From Betaproteobacteria bacterium (GTDB lineage: Bacteria > Pseudomonadota > Gammaproteobacteria > Burkholderiales > Burkholderiaceae_A), in NCBI GenBank assembly GCA_028139135.1, contig JAOINB010000003.1, positions 29,811 through 93,810 on the forward strand: 64,000 nt of DNA, in the 5' to 3' direction. Both the position numbers and the translations under genes were made by a program. The notes beneath the pieces are model-generated. The model had not been told where the DNA came from, ran no database searches, and was given only the letters and a program-made list of their open reading frames with translations. Positions 9,978 to 18,827 of this stretch are shown here, one piece after another (within the stretch, counting starts at the first letter, position 1; every line of letters starts with the position of its first letter).

Positions 9978-11276
9978 CTATTTTTCGCGAACTTCCGTAA
10001 GTCCAATGTCATCACGATAGTGTTTTCCATCAAATTTTACCTTGCCCATTTTTTCGTAAACTACGTTTCTAAGTGCATCCTTGCTTTCACCAATACCGGA
10101 TATAGTCAAAACACGACCTCCATTAGTTATAAGATTACCATCAAGAATTTCGGTTCCACTATGAAAAACTTTTATATCAGGGAGATCTTCAATATGCCGG
10201 TCAACCTCAATAACATCCCCCTTCCGCACCTCGCCTGGATACCCTTTTGCTGAAGCTACAACGCATAATCCAGCTTTCTGGTGCCAAAATTCTCTTGAGA
10301 CCTCAGACAAGCTAAATTCATCCTCCCTACACGCTTTCTCTAAAAGGGGAAGAAAATCTCCCTTCATTAACAACATGAGTAATTGAGTTTCTGGATCACC
10401 AAGACGGCAGTTAAATTCGAGCACTCTAGCTTCTCCGTTCTCACTCACCATCAACCCACAATACAGAAAACCTTTATACACATGTCCCATATTTTCGACC
10501 CCGCGCAAAACTGGACGGACAATTTCTTCCTCAAATTTTGACAACATATTTTCGTTGAGAAACGGTAGTGGGAAGTGAGCTCCCATACCTCCAGTATTCG
10601 GGCCTTCACCGGAATCACTTAAATTTTTATAGTCCTGGCAAATTGGAAACCTGACAATGTTTCGGCCATCCGTAAGCACTATAAAACTAACCTCAAATCC
10701 TGTCATGAACTCTTCTATAACGACACTACTTCCAGCTTCTCCGAGTGTTCTTTCTTTCATGATGTGGTGTAACGCGCGTAAAGCATCTTCTTGAGTCTTG
10801 ACAACAAAAACACCCTTGCCGCCAGCTAAGCCATTGGCTTTTATTACAATTGGAAACTTACTACCTTTGATATAATCAACCGCTTTCTCAAAATCATAAA
10901 ATATCTCGAAGTTTGCTGTCGGTATTCCATTGCCCCTCATAAAAACTTTTGAAAATATCTTCGAACCCTCCAAAGCAGCTACTGCCTTAGTTGGGCCAAC
11001 AACCGGTAGCCCTTTCTCTTTCAGATAATCAACTAAGCCAGTTACAAGAAAACCTTCCGGACCAATAACAACCATATCAATCTTGTTTTCATTTACGAGT
11101 TTTCCAATGCGCTCATTTGAAACTGGTCCCGAGACTGGTATCCGAATCAAGTGGTTATCAAGATCTATTCCGGCATTTCCGGGAAATACATAAACCTTGG
11201 ATACAGTCTCAGATTGCGAGATCTTCCATGCTATAGCGTGTTCTCTTCCTCCTGAACCGATTACTAATATCTTCAA
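9978..11276 (-). CDS. purD: Phosphoribosylamine--glycine ligase (GARS)
   Basis: PurD joins glycine to phosphoribosylamine with ATP, the second step of purine synthesis. The 432-residue ATP-grasp protein has the N-terminal VIGSGGREHAIAWK motif, the ATP-grasp core (PIVIKANGLAGGKGVFVVKT) and the GARS signature NTGGMGAHFP, then CRLGDPETQ. The start is TTG at 11276, preceded by AGGAGG with 9 bases spacing, and no in-frame ATG fits the family N-terminus. It follows yebC by 18 bases. Glycine demand links it loosely to the glyA operon further right. Confidence 0.97.
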   Translation of the reverse strand: MKILVIGSGGREHAIAWKISQSETVSKVYVFPGNAGIDLDNHLIRIPVSGPVSNERIGKLVNENKIDMVVIGPEGFLVTGLVDYLKEKGLPVVGPTKAVAALEGSKIFSKVFMRGNGIPTANFEIFYDFEKAVDYIKGSKFPIVIKANGLAGGKGVFVVKTQEDALRALHHIMKERTLGEAGSSVVIEEFMTGFEVSFIVLTDGRNIVRFPICQDYKNLSDSGEGPNTGGMGAHFPLPFLNENMLSKFEEEIVRPVLRGVENMGHVYKGFLYCGLMVSENGEARVLEFNCRLGDPETQLLMLLMKGDFLPLLEKACREDEFSLSEVSREFWHQKAGLCVVASAKGYPGEVRKGDVIEVDRHIEDLPDIKVFHSGTEILDGNLITNGGRVLTISGIGESKDALRNVVYEKMGKVKFDGKHYRDDIGLTEVREK

Positions 11277-11294
11277 CCTGGGTTCCTCCTGTTT

Positions 11295-12017
11295 TCATAT
11301 ATCTGCATTCGTGAATACATTCTGAACATCATCTAATGACTCAAGAGCAGTCTTAAGTTTTTCAATATTTGACAAATCCTCGGCTGTAACAGAAATTGGA
11401 ACTTTTGCTAGCATAACAACTTCCGAGAACTCTATCATGTAACCGCTGCTCAAAAGGGTTTCCTTAATGTCCGTATATGCATCAGCATCGCCAAGAAGTT
11501 CAATGCCGATATCTTGTATTGGTTTTACCTCAGAAATACCCTTTTCTATTAGAAGTTCTAGTAACTCTTCTTCCTTATCTTTGGATTCCTTTAAGAAAAA
11601 CTGACAGCAATGATCAAACATGTAAGAAACCGAGCCTTCTGTCCCAAGATTACCTTTGTGTTTGCTAAAAGCATGTCGAATTTCGGCAACTGTTCGGGAA
11701 CGATTGTCGGTCAAACAATTTATTAAAAAAGCTACGCCACCTGCCCCATAACCTTCATATGTTATCTCTTCGTAAGTTACTCCTTGTAGTAAGCCACAGC
11801 CTCTGTTAACGGCATCTTTGACTTTATCTTTCGGCAAATTGGCCTCTTTAGCCTTTTCAATTGCTAACCTTAAACGAGGATTAGTTGTAACATCTTCACC
11901 TCCCAATTTAGAAGCAACGGTGATCTCTTTTATAAGTTTCCCAAAAGCCCTCCCTTTGCGCTCATCCTGTCGATTTTTCCTGTGCTGAATGTTTGCCCAT
12001 TTTGAATGTCCTGCCAT
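11295..12017 (-). CDS. yebC: YebC/PmpR family protein
   Basis: This 240-residue protein belongs to the YebC/TACO1 family, described both as DNA-binding transcriptional regulators and, more recently, as ribosome-associated factors aiding translation of difficult motifs. The signature start MAGHSKWANIQHRKNRQDE is present, as are GYGPGG-like GYGAGGVAFLINCLTDN and RHAFSKHKGNLG. Length and domain layout are typical. It begins a run with purD, the hydroxylase and dsbC and is divergent from the quinone oxidoreductase across 109 bases, where the promoters must lie. Confidence 0.96.
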   Translation of the reverse strand: MAGHSKWANIQHRKNRQDERKGRAFGKLIKEITVASKLGGEDVTTNPRLRLAIEKAKEANLPKDKVKDAVNRGCGLLQGVTYEEITYEGYGAGGVAFLINCLTDNRSRTVAEIRHAFSKHKGNLGTEGSVSYMFDHCCQFFLKESKDKEEELLELLIEKGISEVKPIQDIGIELLGDADAYTDIKETLLSSGYMIEFSEVVMLAKVPISVTAEDLSNIEKLKTALESLDDVQNVFTNADI

Positions 12018-12126
12018 AAATTTGCGTCCTTTAATTACAAAAAAACTCGAAACAATTTAAACTACATAGGTTACTTTATTATCTATCCGTTATAAAATTT
12101 TTGAGAAATAAGTAGAAAAGGAGATA

Positions 12127-13101
12127 ATGTTGGAGCTTCGCGCCGAAATAGATAAAACTGGCTCGCCAGATGTTATACAACTCAAGCCCTTCACCCTTGA
12201 GTCCCCAGGACCTGGGGAGGTGTTGGTCCGCCACAAAGCAATAGGCGTCAATTACACTGACGTTTATTATCGAAACGGAACTTATCCACAGGCCAGCTTG
12301 CCTGGCAAACTGGGGCACGAAGCCGCTGGCTGTGTTGAGGCAATTGGGCAGGGAGTTTCCAATGTTAAAGAAGGGGACCGTGTTGTTTACGTAGTCGCTT
12401 CTCCGGGCTGCTACAGCACGGCTAGAGTTGTTTCTGCTGATGTTTTGCTTAAGATTCCACATGAATTGGACTTTGAAACAGCGGCTGCAATGCTATTGAA
12501 GGGTATGACGGTCAGCTATTTATTTAAGCGAGTTGCAAATCTTCAGCCTTTTCACAAAGTTCTGTTTCATGCCGCTGCTGGCGGAACTGGGTTAATTGCT
12601 ATGCAATGGGCGAGAATGATGGACGTCGAAATTACGGGGACTGTAAGTAGTGAGGAGAAAAAAGAATTGGCAAAAAACTATGGTGCCGCGAATGTCATTA
12701 ATTATGCACGGGAGAATTTTGTCGAACAAATTAGAGACATCACAAAGGGTCGCGGAGTAGATATAGTCTTTGATTCTGTTGGCGCAAGCACTTTTTATCA
12801 GTCTATCCAAAGTCTTAAAAAATATGGCTTGATGGTCTCTTACGGAAATGCGTCTGGGAAAGTTTCCGCTTTTGACCTTGGTCTTTTGAGTGGGCATTTA
12901 TTTATAACTAGACCAACTTTATGGTCCTATGTTGCAACACGAAAGGAGCTAGAGGTCACTTTTGGAGAACTTCTGCAACTCGTGATGTTGAATAAAATAA
13001 GAATCCCAATTTACCAGAAAAAGGCTCTACAAGATGTTGTCGCTCTTCATAAACTTATGGAAGAGAGACGAACAACTGGCTGTTCAATCTTAACGGTTTA
13101 A
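12127..13101 (+). CDS. qor: NADPH:quinone oxidoreductase, zinc-independent MDR family
   Basis: A 324-residue member of the medium-chain dehydrogenase/reductase superfamily, quinone oxidoreductase branch, which reduces quinones or alpha,beta-unsaturated carbonyls with NADPH. Visible features are the N-terminal GroES-like fold (GVNYTDVYYRNGTYP, LPGKLGHEAAGCVEAIG), the nucleotide-binding segment VLFHAAAGGTGLIAMQWARM (around 149-168), and DIVFDSVGASTF. It lacks the zinc-ligand cysteines of alcohol dehydrogenases. A strong AAGGAG lies just upstream of the ATG. The exact substrate is unknown. Confidence 0.92.
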   Translation: MLELRAEIDKTGSPDVIQLKPFTLESPGPGEVLVRHKAIGVNYTDVYYRNGTYPQASLPGKLGHEAAGCVEAIGQGVSNVKEGDRVVYVVASPGCYSTARVVSADVLLKIPHELDFETAAAMLLKGMTVSYLFKRVANLQPFHKVLFHAAAGGTGLIAMQWARMMDVEITGTVSSEEKKELAKNYGAANVINYARENFVEQIRDITKGRGVDIVFDSVGASTFYQSIQSLKKYGLMVSYGNASGKVSAFDLGLLSGHLFITRPTLWSYVATRKELEVTFGELLQLVMLNKIRIPIYQKKALQDVVALHKLMEERRTTGCSILTV

Positions 13102-13110
13102 AACTAGCCA

Positions 13111-13854
13111 TTGGTAGAACGCTTTTGTAGCAGTGTAAGCAACTTGCTTGGGGAGCTTGATGCATCCAAACTAACAAGTGTTAGGGTAGGAGTGATTGGT
13201 ATTGGTGGAGTTGGATCATGGTCAGCTAACGCTCTGGTAAGAAGTGGCGTTAAAAAAATCACCCTGGTTGACCCAGATATTATTGTTGAATCAAATATTA
13301 ATCGGCAATGCCATGCTAACTATGATAATTTAGGAAAACCAAAGGTGGTAGCGATGGAAGAGATGCTCCGGCAAATTAATCCAGGAGTGGAGGTGACTGG
13401 GTTCGACGAGGAGTTTTGTGAGTCTAATGCGAAAAAAATATTGGATTCGTCAAATGTAGATTACTGGATCGATGCATGTGATTCAGTTAAAGCCAAAGTT
13501 AGTTTAGCATCTAATCTCGGAAAAACCTCCGGTAACCGGAAAACTTTTTTGATTTGTGGCGCAGCAGGCGGGAAAATAAATCCTCATAAATTTATTTGTA
13601 CTGATCTGGGGAATGCAAAGAATGACTCGCTTCTTTCAAAAGTTCGCTATGCGTTAAGAAGACATCATGACTTTCCTCGTTCTGCAGTAATGAAAGTTAG
13701 CTGCATTACCTCAACAGAGTTAAGCAAAAAAGCAAGGGCTGGGAATGCACGGATATCTTGCGCTGGTTATGGCTCAATCGTAACGGTTACCGCAACTGTG
13801 GGCCTATTGGCAGCTTCTGAAACAATTACACAGATAATTAAACAAGAGAGTTAA
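13111..13854 (+). CDS. tcdA: tRNA threonylcarbamoyladenosine dehydratase (TcdA/CsdL)
   Basis: TcdA, an E1-like (ThiF/MoeB fold) enzyme, uses ATP to cyclise t6A37 to ct6A37 in tRNAs that read ANN codons, including tRNA-Thr. The 247-residue protein has the ATP motif VGVIGIGGVGSWSANALVRSG (from residue 26), the DPDIIVESNINRQ segment with the catalytic-arginine region, and WIDACDSVKAK. The start is TTG at 13111; an in-frame stop two codons upstream rules out an earlier start, and the resulting RF-containing N-terminus matches the family. It follows qor by 9 bases. It is slightly shorter than the 268 residues of E. coli. Confidence 0.88.
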   Translation: MVERFCSSVSNLLGELDASKLTSVRVGVIGIGGVGSWSANALVRSGVKKITLVDPDIIVESNINRQCHANYDNLGKPKVVAMEEMLRQINPGVEVTGFDEEFCESNAKKILDSSNVDYWIDACDSVKAKVSLASNLGKTSGNRKTFLICGAAGGKINPHKFICTDLGNAKNDSLLSKVRYALRRHHDFPRSAVMKVSCITSTELSKKARAGNARISCAGYGSIVTVTATVGLLAASETITQIIKQES

Positions 13855-13944
13855 TTTAATATTTTGCGAATTCCTTCGGTATATTCTCAATTAAAAACCT
13901 TTTTTGAAAATTGTGAGATAACATTACCAGACCGATGAGAACAC

Positions 13945-13979
13945 TGCTTAAGTTGTATGACTTAAATGCAACTCTTTTT
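13945..13979 (+). terminator. Possible weak terminator after tcdA
   Basis: An inverted repeat TTAAGT/ACTTAA with a 6-base loop is followed, after a few bases, by a CTTTTTTAT tract. The stem is short and AT-only, so it would be weak. It lies in the 211-base gap between tcdA and tRNA-Phe, where nothing else but the tRNA promoter is seen. Confidence 0.3.
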
Positions 13980-14019
13980 TATGTAAAATGATGCTTTAGT
14001 AATCAATTTTGATGTAGGA

Positions 14020-14048
14020 TTCACCAGCCAAATTTATTCACGTATACT
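14020..14048 (+). promoter_or_regulatory. Putative tRNA-Phe promoter
   Basis: TTCACC (14020-14025), a 17-base spacer and TATACT (14043-14048) lie 17 bases before the tRNA-Phe 5' end. The -10 matches consensus at five of six positions and the -35 at four of six. Downstream the transcript would run through the tRNA into the methyltransferase gene. Confidence 0.5.
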
Positions 14049-14065
14049 TATAAGTTATAGCTCAG

Positions 14066-14141
<76 letters not shown>

Positions 14142-14155
14142 TTAAATATCAGCTC

Positions 14156-14680
14156 ATGAAAGAAATAAAATTAAATCTCGGATGTGGTGATAAGTTACTT
14201 GAAGGATATATCAATGTAGATCTTGTTGAAGATCGAAGTGGAGTGAGACCTGATGTAAACTGTGATCTTCGAGACCTATCAGTATTCAAATCGGACTACG
14301 CAGATGAAATTCTCTCTGTTCACGTTGTCGAGCATTTCTGGAGGTGGGAGGTTGAGGAGATTCTCTCGGAATGGGTTCGAGTTTTAAAACCAAAAGGTAA
14401 ACTTATTCTCGAATGCCCCAATTTAATTTCAGCATGTGAGGAGTTTTTGAAAGATCCTGAAACTGGCGCTTCGCCCAATCAAAATGGACAAAGAACAATG
14501 TGGGTTTTTTATGGAGATCCACGGTGGCGGGATCCCCTGATGGTACATCGATGGGGTTACACGCCAAAAAGCCTCGCTACATTGTTGCACAATTGCGGGC
14601 TTACGGAACTGAAACAAGAGCCAGCGCAGTTCAAATTAAAAGAACCCAGGGATATGCGTATTACGGGTATAAAACCATAA
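14156..14680 (+). CDS. Class I SAM-dependent methyltransferase (type 11-like), substrate unknown
   Basis: A 174-residue protein with a Rossmann SAM-binding motif IKLNLGCGDKLLEGYINVDL right at the N-terminus, an acidic loop (CDLRDLSVF) and the post-motif LSVHVVEHFWRWEVEEIL and VLKPKGKLILECPN. The pattern fits the Methyltransf_11 family of small stand-alone methyltransferases, often found with glycan or lipid genes. I start it at ATG 14156; a longer frame runs back into tRNA-Phe and is not credible. It may be cotranscribed with tRNA-Phe. The stop is 2 bases from the convergent fhs stop. The substrate cannot be told. Confidence 0.78.
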   Translation: MKEIKLNLGCGDKLLEGYINVDLVEDRSGVRPDVNCDLRDLSVFKSDYADEILSVHVVEHFWRWEVEEILSEWVRVLKPKGKLILECPNLISACEEFLKDPETGASPNQNGQRTMWVFYGDPRWRDPLMVHRWGYTPKSLATLLHNCGLTELKQEPAQFKLKEPRDMRITGIKP

Positions 14681-14682
14681 TA

Positions 14683-16353
14683 TTAGAAAAGCCCAACTAC
14701 TTTTCCATCTCCATCGACATCAATTTTCTCCGCGCTAGGAACCTTCGGAAGCCCCGGCATCGTCATAATATCTCCGCAAACCATTACGATAAATCCCGCC
14801 CCTGCTGCTAAACGAACTTCTCTTACGTTAACTGTATGGTCTGATGGAGCACCTCTAACAGATGCGTCTGTCGAAAAAGAAGATTGAGTCTTTGCTACAC
14901 AAATTGGATATTTTCCAAAGCCGGCATTTTCCCAATCGGAAAGCTGCTTCTTCACTTTCGTAGATGCCGTTACATTTGAAGCCCCATAAATCTTAGTAGC
15001 AACTTTTGTTACTTTCTCCCATAAACTATCACCATCTTCATATACGAATCTTGGATCGGATCCCTTGTCAACGAGTCTGACTACTTCGTTTGCAAGTTCT
15101 TCAGCTCCCTCTCCTCCCTTTGCCCAATGTTCAGCCAAAACTACGGAAACTCCCAGCTCACTCATTCGGGTTTTTATGATCTCAATTTCTTTAGCAGTAT
15201 CGAATGTAAATTTGTTGATAGAGACAACGCAAGGCAAACCGTAGTTTTCCATTACGTTGTGGACATGCCTTTCAAGATTAACGAGCCCTTTCTCTAAGGC
15301 ATGACAATTTTCCGAATTCAACTCCTTAACATCTACGCCACCATGGTACTTTAACGCTCGCACCGTGGCTACAATTACCGCTGCCTTCGGTTTTAGTCCA
15401 GTTTTACGACACTTGATGTCAATAAATTTTTCAGCGCCCAGGTCGGCACCAAAACCGGCTTCCGTAACAACATAGTCAGCCAGCCTTAGCGCTGTTTTAG
15501 TGGCAATTACAGAATTGCAGCCATGCGCAATATTTGCAAAAGGACCACCATGCACAAAAGCAGGATTATTCTCTAATGTTTGTACAAGATTAGGCTGCAA
15601 TGCGTCTTTGAGTAAAACTGTCATCGCGCCGTGCGCATTTAAATCTTTCGCCGTAATAAGCTTACCTTCTCGCGTCGAACCGATAACGATTTGACCTAAT
15701 CTCGTTTTTAAATCGTCAACAGATTCAGCCAAACAGAAAATTGCCATAACTTCGGACGCAACCACAATATCGAACCCATCTTGTCTGGTATAACCATTAC
15801 CTGGGCCACCCAAACCAACCGCTGTATCCCGCAATGCTCGGTCATTCATATCAACAACTCTTTTCCATGTTACTCTTCTGGAATCAATTTGTAACGCGTT
15901 ACCGTGATGGATATGGTTATCGATCATAGCAGCCAAAAGATTATTAGCTAGAGCAATCGCAGAAAAATCACCAGTAAAATGCAAATTTATGTCTTCCATT
16001 GGGACAATCTGCGCGTACCCGCCGCCAGCCGCCCCTCCTTTAACTCCGAAAACAGGACCAAGTGAGGGCTCCCTCAAACAAATAAGGGTTTTTTTTCCTA
16101 TTCTGTTTAAACCATCCCCTAATCCCACAGTCGTGGTTGTCTTTCCTTCCCCGGCTGGAGTGGGACTAATGGCTGAGACCAGAATCAAGTTGCCTTCTTT
16201 GTTGTTGTGCAAGGTATTCAAAAAATCCAATGAAACCTTAGCTTTGTCATGGCCGTACGGGACTAAAAATTCTTCCGAAATATCAATTTTTGAGGCGATT
16301 GTCGTTATTTTTTCTACTTTTGCTTTTTGCGCAATTTCTATATCACTTGCCAT
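14683..16353 (-). CDS. fhs: Formate--tetrahydrofolate ligase
   Basis: Fhs (FtfL) interconverts formate plus tetrahydrofolate plus ATP and 10-formyl-tetrahydrofolate. The 556-residue length is standard. Visible are the P-loop [19 protein letters not shown] (around 66-84), [37 protein letters not shown] and the C-terminal [19 protein letters not shown]. It is the last gene of the glyA-sgaA-hprA-mtdA-fchA-fhs run, with GGGAG ahead of its ATG. Together with FchA and MtdA it gives a complete methylene-H4F to formate route. It could run oxidatively, making ATP, or assimilatively; the sequence does not decide. Confidence 0.98.
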   Translation of the reverse strand: MASDIEIAQKAKVEKITTIASKIDISEEFLVPYGHDKAKVSLDFLNTLHNNKEGNLILVSAISPTPAGEGKTTTTVGLGDGLNRIGKKTLICLREPSLGPVFGVKGGAAGGGYAQIVPMEDINLHFTGDFSAIALANNLLAAMIDNHIHHGNALQIDSRRVTWKRVVDMNDRALRDTAVGLGGPGNGYTRQDGFDIVVASEVMAIFCLAESVDDLKTRLGQIVIGSTREGKLITAKDLNAHGAMTVLLKDALQPNLVQTLENNPAFVHGGPFANIAHGCNSVIATKTALRLADYVVTEAGFGADLGAEKFIDIKCRKTGLKPKAAVIVATVRALKYHGGVDVKELNSENCHALEKGLVNLERHVHNVMENYGLPCVVSINKFTFDTAKEIEIIKTRMSELGVSVVLAEHWAKGGEGAEELANEVVRLVDKGSDPRFVYEDGDSLWEKVTKVATKIYGASNVTASTKVKKQLSDWENAGFGKYPICVAKTQSSFSTDASVRGAPSDHTVNVREVRLAAGAGFIVMVCGDIMTMPGLPKVPSAEKIDVDGDGKVVGLF

Positions 16354-16375
16354 TAAAAAAACTCCCTAATAAAAA

Positions 16376-17005
16376 TTACAGTTTCAGAATAACTCCCGAC
16401 ACATAGTCAAAAATGTGACGCTCCTCTCTCTCAACTATATTTGATAACTTGCGAACTTCCTGGATTTGTTTATCAGCAAAAACCTTGTCTTCCAACCCAG
16501 AAGCGTTGACGTAAACGTTCAATTCAGCACTTTTAAAAGCGGCCCTTGCAGCCAAAACGGCAACTCCTGCGTCAGATATTATATTCACATTACCAATTTC
16601 TGCAATCTTTCTGCACAAAGGCATAACCTTGGTTGCCAAAAAAGCGCATTCCATTGGCGCATCTATAGCTACTTTCAAAGCATCCTGTATCTTTGCGCCC
16701 CGTTCGAGTTTCTGCTCATCTGTGTCTTTTGGCAAACCATATGCAGCCATAACAGTATCGAATGCCTCAACATCTTTTCTAACAGCTTCCTGAAGTTGTT
16801 TTCTAAGCTGTTCAGACTGTTCAAGGACACTTATAACTTCTTTTTGAACAGCCTCGTATTTTTTTTTCCCCGTTGTAAGATTGGCAACCATACTCACTAA
16901 TGCGGCACCCATAGACCCCATCAGAGCAGCGGCGCTTCCGCCTCCGGGGGTAGCAGATGACGAACTTAGTCCCTCTAAAAAATCCTCAACAGACTTCTCA
17001 ATCAT
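16376..17005 (-). CDS. fchA: Methenyltetrahydrofolate cyclohydrolase (FchA)
   Basis: FchA hydrolyses 5,10-methenyl-H4F to 10-formyl-H4F. The 209-residue protein belongs to the FTCD-cyclodeaminase/FchA family, with the characteristic TPGGGSAAALMGSMGAALVSM near residue 19 and an all-helical layout (QLRKQLQEAVRKDVEAF, AAFKSAELNVYVN). It directly abuts mtdA with no intergenic base, in the same mtdA-fch order known from serine-cycle methylotrophs such as Methylobacterium extorquens. FolD, the usual bacterial bifunctional enzyme, is not seen in this window. Confidence 0.94.
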   Translation of the reverse strand: MIEKSVEDFLEGLSSSSATPGGGSAAALMGSMGAALVSMVANLTTGKKKYEAVQKEVISVLEQSEQLRKQLQEAVRKDVEAFDTVMAAYGLPKDTDEQKLERGAKIQDALKVAIDAPMECAFLATKVMPLCRKIAEIGNVNIISDAGVAVLAARAAFKSAELNVYVNASGLEDKVFADKQIQEVRKLSNIVEREERHIFDYVSGVILKL

Positions 17006-17866
17006 TTATAACATCTCTTTCGCGATTCTATATATTTCCTCAGCGTCGAAAATCCCATCATTGCAATCGAAAAGTCGTGACACACATTCCCTATGAACAC
17101 TAATTTTCAAACCACCAAAGCCTATGGCTCCAAAAGCTTTCTTTCCACCAATTTCCTTCGCTTTATCGTTCAACTCCACTCCCTCAATACCTAAGGGGGG
17201 CATGGCATTTGCATCACAAACAACCTCGATAGACTGGCTTTCAATCCAGTCTTTTCTGTTTAATAAGACTACCCCACTTGCTCCGGTAGCCATGACTATT
17301 GATGCTCCTAAAATTGACGTAACTCTTTCGTCGTTTGTTCCCCCGGGCAAAGCCTTAACACTTGTATCGAACCTCTCATTTATCTCCGCTGAAATTTGCT
17401 CGGCTTTTTCAATGCTCCTGGAGGTGATGAATACATCTGCTTTTTCTAGGGAAAGAAGTGCAGCTGCTCTTTGTCCAACGGGACCCGTTCCTCCCAAAAT
17501 GACTGCTTTCTTTCCTGATACATCACAAATATTGACGATATTCGCTACAGCTGCCGCTGCAGTCGTGTTGGAGCCATTTGAGTCGAACATAACAGAAACT
17601 CGAAAGTTAGAGAAAAACCGCTTTTTGATAGCATCGAATACTGCCTGCCCTTCCGTTAAAGAACTGCCCCCAACAAATATAGCAGTATACTGTTTGTCTT
17701 TTGGAGCCCTCGTATAAATGCACCCATCAACCATTCCGAGCACATTTTCTGGGTTCACGTTAGAAATTCCTGTTACATGATCAGCACCCCCATCATATGC
17801 AACCACACTATCAAATACACTCGCTATGTTATCTGTATCGAATTGATACAAAAGTTTTTTGGTCAT
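17006..17866 (-). CDS. mtdA: NADP-dependent methylene-H4F/methylene-H4MPT dehydrogenase (MtdA)
   Basis: MtdA oxidises methylene-H4F to methenyl-H4F with NADP. The 286-residue protein carries the family start KKLLYQFDTDNIASVFDSVVA-like region, AYDGGADHVTG, TAIFVGGSSLTEGQ, DSNGSNTTAAAAVA and the Rossmann motif VILGGTGPVGQRAAALL (around 124-140). Near-identity of these segments to remembered Methylobacterium MtdA makes the call firm. MtdA versus MtdB (H4MPT-only) is not settled by eye, but the linked fchA and fhs favour folate. It follows hprA with a 1-base gap. Confidence 0.93.
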   Translation of the reverse strand: MTKKLLYQFDTDNIASVFDSVVAYDGGADHVTGISNVNPENVLGMVDGCIYTRAPKDKQYTAIFVGGSSLTEGQAVFDAIKKRFFSNFRVSVMFDSNGSNTTAAAAVANIVNICDVSGKKAVILGGTGPVGQRAAALLSLEKADVFITSRSIEKAEQISAEINERFDTSVKALPGGTNDERVTSILGASIVMATGASGVVLLNRKDWIESQSIEVVCDANAMPPLGIEGVELNDKAKEIGGKKAFGAIGFGGLKISVHRECVSRLFDCNDGIFDAEEIYRIAKEML

Positions 17867-17867
17867 T

Positions 17868-18815
17868 TTAAACTACCAAATGCTGAGGATTACCCTGCAC
17901 GAACAATTCAACATTATCGATTAATTGATCAGCAAGAAACTGCTGCGCCTCGTCGGAAGCCCAAGCAACGTGAGGCGTTAAAATGAAGTTTGGTAATTTT
18001 AAATCCAATAATGGATTTCCATCCTTCGGTGGCTCTTTCGTTAAAACATCAAAGCCGGCACCTCCAATTAAACCCTCTTTAAGGGCTACCACTAAATCCT
18101 CCTCGTTGACCAATCCTCCTCTTGCCGTATTGATCAAAATAGAGTCATTTTTCATAATTTCAAACTGCTTCATTCCGATGAATCCTCGAGAGGAGTCTGT
18201 GAGAGGACAGTGCAACGAGATGATGTCTGATCTTTTTAAGACCTCTTCAGCATCGGTAAACTCAACGCCATCTGCCTTTGGTGGCGGGTGATCAGCAAAT
18301 AGAACCTCCATACCAAAACCTCTTGCTATATTAGCGGTACCCTGACCCAACGCACCTTCACCAAAAATACCAATGGTGCTATTTCTCAAATCGCTAATTC
18401 GATAATCAAAAAAGCAAAACTGATCGTGTCTCTGCCAGCGACCATCCAACACATCATCACGATAAGCTACTAAATTTCTTTTAAGAGCGAGAATCAATGC
18501 AAATGTGTGTTCAGGCACTGTGTTAACCGCATAATTCCTGATGTTTACCACAGATATCCCTTTTTCCTTGCAGGCTACTACATCAATCACGTCATAACCC
18601 GTGGCAGCCACAGCAATCAACTTGAGGTCTGGTAGCTGATCCAAAGTCTCCTTCCGGATAGGGACCTTATTTGTTAATGCAATGGTTGCATTCGAAAGCC
18701 GAGTTACGATCTCATTAGGTGAGGTCTGCTCATACTCTTGCCATTCGTGATCAAAAGAGGGTTTCCTAACATTAGCATTTAAAGATTGCCTGTCCAAAAA
18801 AACAACTTTTTCCAT
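17868..18815 (-). CDS. hprA: Hydroxypyruvate reductase (glycerate dehydrogenase)
   Basis: HprA reduces hydroxypyruvate to D-glycerate, a serine-cycle step. The 315-residue D-2-hydroxyacid dehydrogenase has the NAD motif GIFGEGALGQGTA (around 147-159) and catalytic Arg (INTARGGLVNEEDL), Glu (FDVLTKEPP) and His (LTPHVAWAS). It sits between sgaA, which makes hydroxypyruvate, and mtdA, the order known from serine-cycle operons, so the hydroxypyruvate assignment rests on both motif and context. Other 2-hydroxyacids, such as glyoxylate, may also be reduced. Confidence 0.93.
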   Translation of the reverse strand: MEKVVFLDRQSLNANVRKPSFDHEWQEYEQTSPNEIVTRLSNATIALTNKVPIRKETLDQLPDLKLIAVAATGYDVIDVVACKEKGISVVNIRNYAVNTVPEHTFALILALKRNLVAYRDDVLDGRWQRHDQFCFFDYRISDLRNSTIGIFGEGALGQGTANIARGFGMEVLFADHPPPKADGVEFTDAEEVLKRSDIISLHCPLTDSSRGFIGMKQFEIMKNDSILINTARGGLVNEEDLVVALKEGLIGGAGFDVLTKEPPKDGNPLLDLKLPNFILTPHVAWASDEAQQFLADQLIDNVELFVQGNPQHLVV

Positions 18816-18827
18816 ACTCTGTCTCTT

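Noticed and set aside
12079..12462. A 127-residue minus-strand frame over the start of the quinone oxidoreductase
   Set aside because: It is antisense to a well-supported gene and matches no family.
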